Shown one piece after another: positions 16,355-17,333 of a stretch of DNA of 17,333 bases. The stretch spans positions 1 through 17,333 of the forward strand of contig CALGLM010000246.1 of the NCBI GenBank assembly GCA_937930275.1, given 5' to 3'. The DNA is from an uncultured Ignavibacteria bacterium. GTDB taxonomy: Bacteria > Bacteroidota > Ignavibacteria > Ignavibacteriales > Melioribacteraceae. The translations under genes were made by a program, and so were the position numbers. Position 1 is the stretch's first letter, and each line of letters starts with the position of its first letter. The notes beneath the pieces were generated by a model that saw only the letters and a list, made by a program, of their open reading frames with translations, did not search any database and had not been told where the DNA came from.

Positions 16355-17333
16355 AAATTATACCCAAAAGCTTTTGTAATTTGTACTAAGTTTGGTATCA
16401 AAAATTGTGAAGCCACTGCCGCAACCACAATTAACATAATTATTAATAAAACCGAAACAACATTAATAATGTCAAAACTATCTTTTTTATCCGATATTTT
16501 TGTATCTTCGTCTTCTTTATAAACCATATTAAATGTAACTTTACCCATGTTAATAAAAATGAATAAAAGGGTAAACATAATAAAAACTAAAATTAAAGGA
16601 TAGTCTGATACAAAAATTCCTTCAAAAATTGTTAATTCGCTAAAAAATATTCCGAACGGCGGAACGCCCGAAATTGCTAAATATGCAACAATAAATAACC
16701 AACCGGTTATAGGAAAGTACTTAAGTACACCGTTTACTTTATTAACTTCCCTGCTTCCGTAAAACCAATGTATTTTACCTGCCGAAAGGAATAATATTAT
16801 TTTACAAACCGAATTGTAGAAAGCATGTAATAATGCACCTAAAAATGCAAGATTTCCGATACCTATTCCGAGTGTAATTATACCTAAATGTTCAACACTT
16901 GAATATGCAAGCATTCTTTTATAATTTGAAGCTTTAAACATATAAACAAAAGCAGCTATTAAAGAAATTACGGCTCCTATTATAAGTAATGTACGTGCAA
17001 ATTGAAAAGATTGAGTTAATTTAATTATGCTAAAAATTCGTAATACTCCTATTAAAGCAGTTAACCTTAACGAACCGGACATTAATGCTGCAATAGGGCT
17101 TGGAGCATTTGCAGTTGCGTCAACATCTCCGCTATGCATCGGGGCAATTCCTATTTTAGTACTAAGTCCTATAAAAATAAAAATAAAGCTTGCTTTAAGC
17201 CAAATAGGGTTTAGTTCTTTTGCGTGTTTAATAAACTCTGTAAAGAACAACTGTCCCCCTTCAACGGTCGTATTTTTTGAAGACAACGATAAAAAGAGAA
17301 TTCCGATAAAAGCAAAAGCAATACATACCGAAA
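16351..17333 (-). CDS. HyfF/HycC/NuoL-N-like antiporter membrane subunit of the Ehr-type complex (EhrD-like); N-terminus beyond window
   Basis: The reading frame is open to the right edge (visible residues SVCIAFAFIGILFLSLSSK before the TTG at 17286), so the true start lies outside and the TTG is only an internal Leu codon. About 327 residues are visible, with several long hydrophobic helices. They include the antiporter-like signatures STKIGIAPMH with its conserved lysine (codon at 17157-17155), DATANAPSPIAALMSGSL, KRMLAYSSVEHLGI (codons about 16917-16876), and a second lysine in NSVCKIILFL. These lysines line the proton path in complex I and hydrogenase-4 membrane subunits. A short cytoplasmic loop (KEDEDTKISDKKDS) precedes the last helix. 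It overlaps the large-subunit gene by 4 bp, so they are translated from one operon. The remaining membrane subunits would be expected upstream, beyond the right edge. Confidence 0.9.
   Translation of the reverse strand, partial: SVCIAFAFIGILFLSLSSKNTTVEGGQLFFTEFIKHAKELNPIWLKASFIFIFIGLSTKIGIAPMHSGDVDATANAPSPIAALMSGSLRLTALIGVLRIFSIIKLTQSFQFARTLLIIGAVISLIAAFVYMFKASNYKRMLAYSSVEHLGIITLGIGIGNLAFLGALLHAFYNSVCKIILFLSAGKIHWFYGSREVNKVNGVLKYFPITGWLFIVAYLAISGVPPFGIFFSELTIFEGIFVSDYPLILVFIMFTLLFIFINMGKVTFNMVYKEDEDTKISDKKDSFDIINVVSVLLIIMLIVVAAVASQFLIPNLVQITKAFGYNL

Noticed and set aside
17284..17286. TTG start codon for the HyfF-like gene
   Set aside because: The frame stays open with a hydrophobic helix up to the window edge, so this TTG is an internal leucine codon of a gene truncated by the window.

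Overview
The window is about 30% GC and densely coded. Its gene content points to the Bacteroidota/Chlorobiota/Ignavibacteria side of the FCB group: a large DUF2723 membrane protein, a DUF3078 outer-membrane protein, a lipoprotein S9 peptidase, and short or absent Shine-Dalgarno sequences in many genes. No tRNA, rRNA or CRISPR array was seen. The assignment is by family content only; no marker gene fixes the species.

Layout. Positions 1-5960 (all minus strand): a 3'-truncated S9 peptidase lipoprotein, a GT9 heptosyltransferase-like enzyme, then, behind a clear terminator, a small acidic protein (first in its operon) followed by a 970-residue DUF2723 polytopic membrane glycosyltransferase-like protein. 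Positions 6054-8490 (plus): a short GT2 glycosyltransferase and a periplasmic SurA/parvulin-type foldase. Positions 8600-11570 (minus): an exported beta-propeller protein, a 209-bp element with terminal inverted repeats that looks like a MITE, a C-terminally truncated MscS channel, and a DUF3078 protein in operon with mscS. Positions 11662-13845 (plus): a HIT-family protein, a small lipoprotein, and an exported coiled-coil protein with a C-terminal membrane anchor, the last two overlapping by 4 bp. Positions 14118-17333 (minus): the last three genes of a complex I/hydrogenase-4-like operon whose remaining genes would lie beyond the right edge.

Most genes concern the cell envelope: glycosylation (GT9, GT2, DUF2723), outer-membrane biogenesis (SurA-like, DUF3078), osmotic release (MscS) and surface or periplasmic proteins. 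The right-hand operon is respiratory. It encodes an antiporter-like membrane subunit (HyfF/NuoL/N type), a NuoC-NuoD (HyfG/HycE-type) large subunit, and a ferredoxin-NuoB (HyfI-type) small subunit.

The most interesting point is that the large subunit has lost all four nickel-ligating cysteines of [NiFe] hydrogenases (CxxC reads AGDT, DPCxxC reads DPSFNN), while all iron-sulfur cysteines of the small subunit remain. This makes it an Ehr-type (energy-converting hydrogenase related) complex with unknown redox partner, not a hydrogenase. Other points worth checking are the MITE-like element, the truncated MscS beside it, the degenerate nucleophile elbow of the S9 peptidase, and an 18-bp coding tandem repeat in the small acidic protein.
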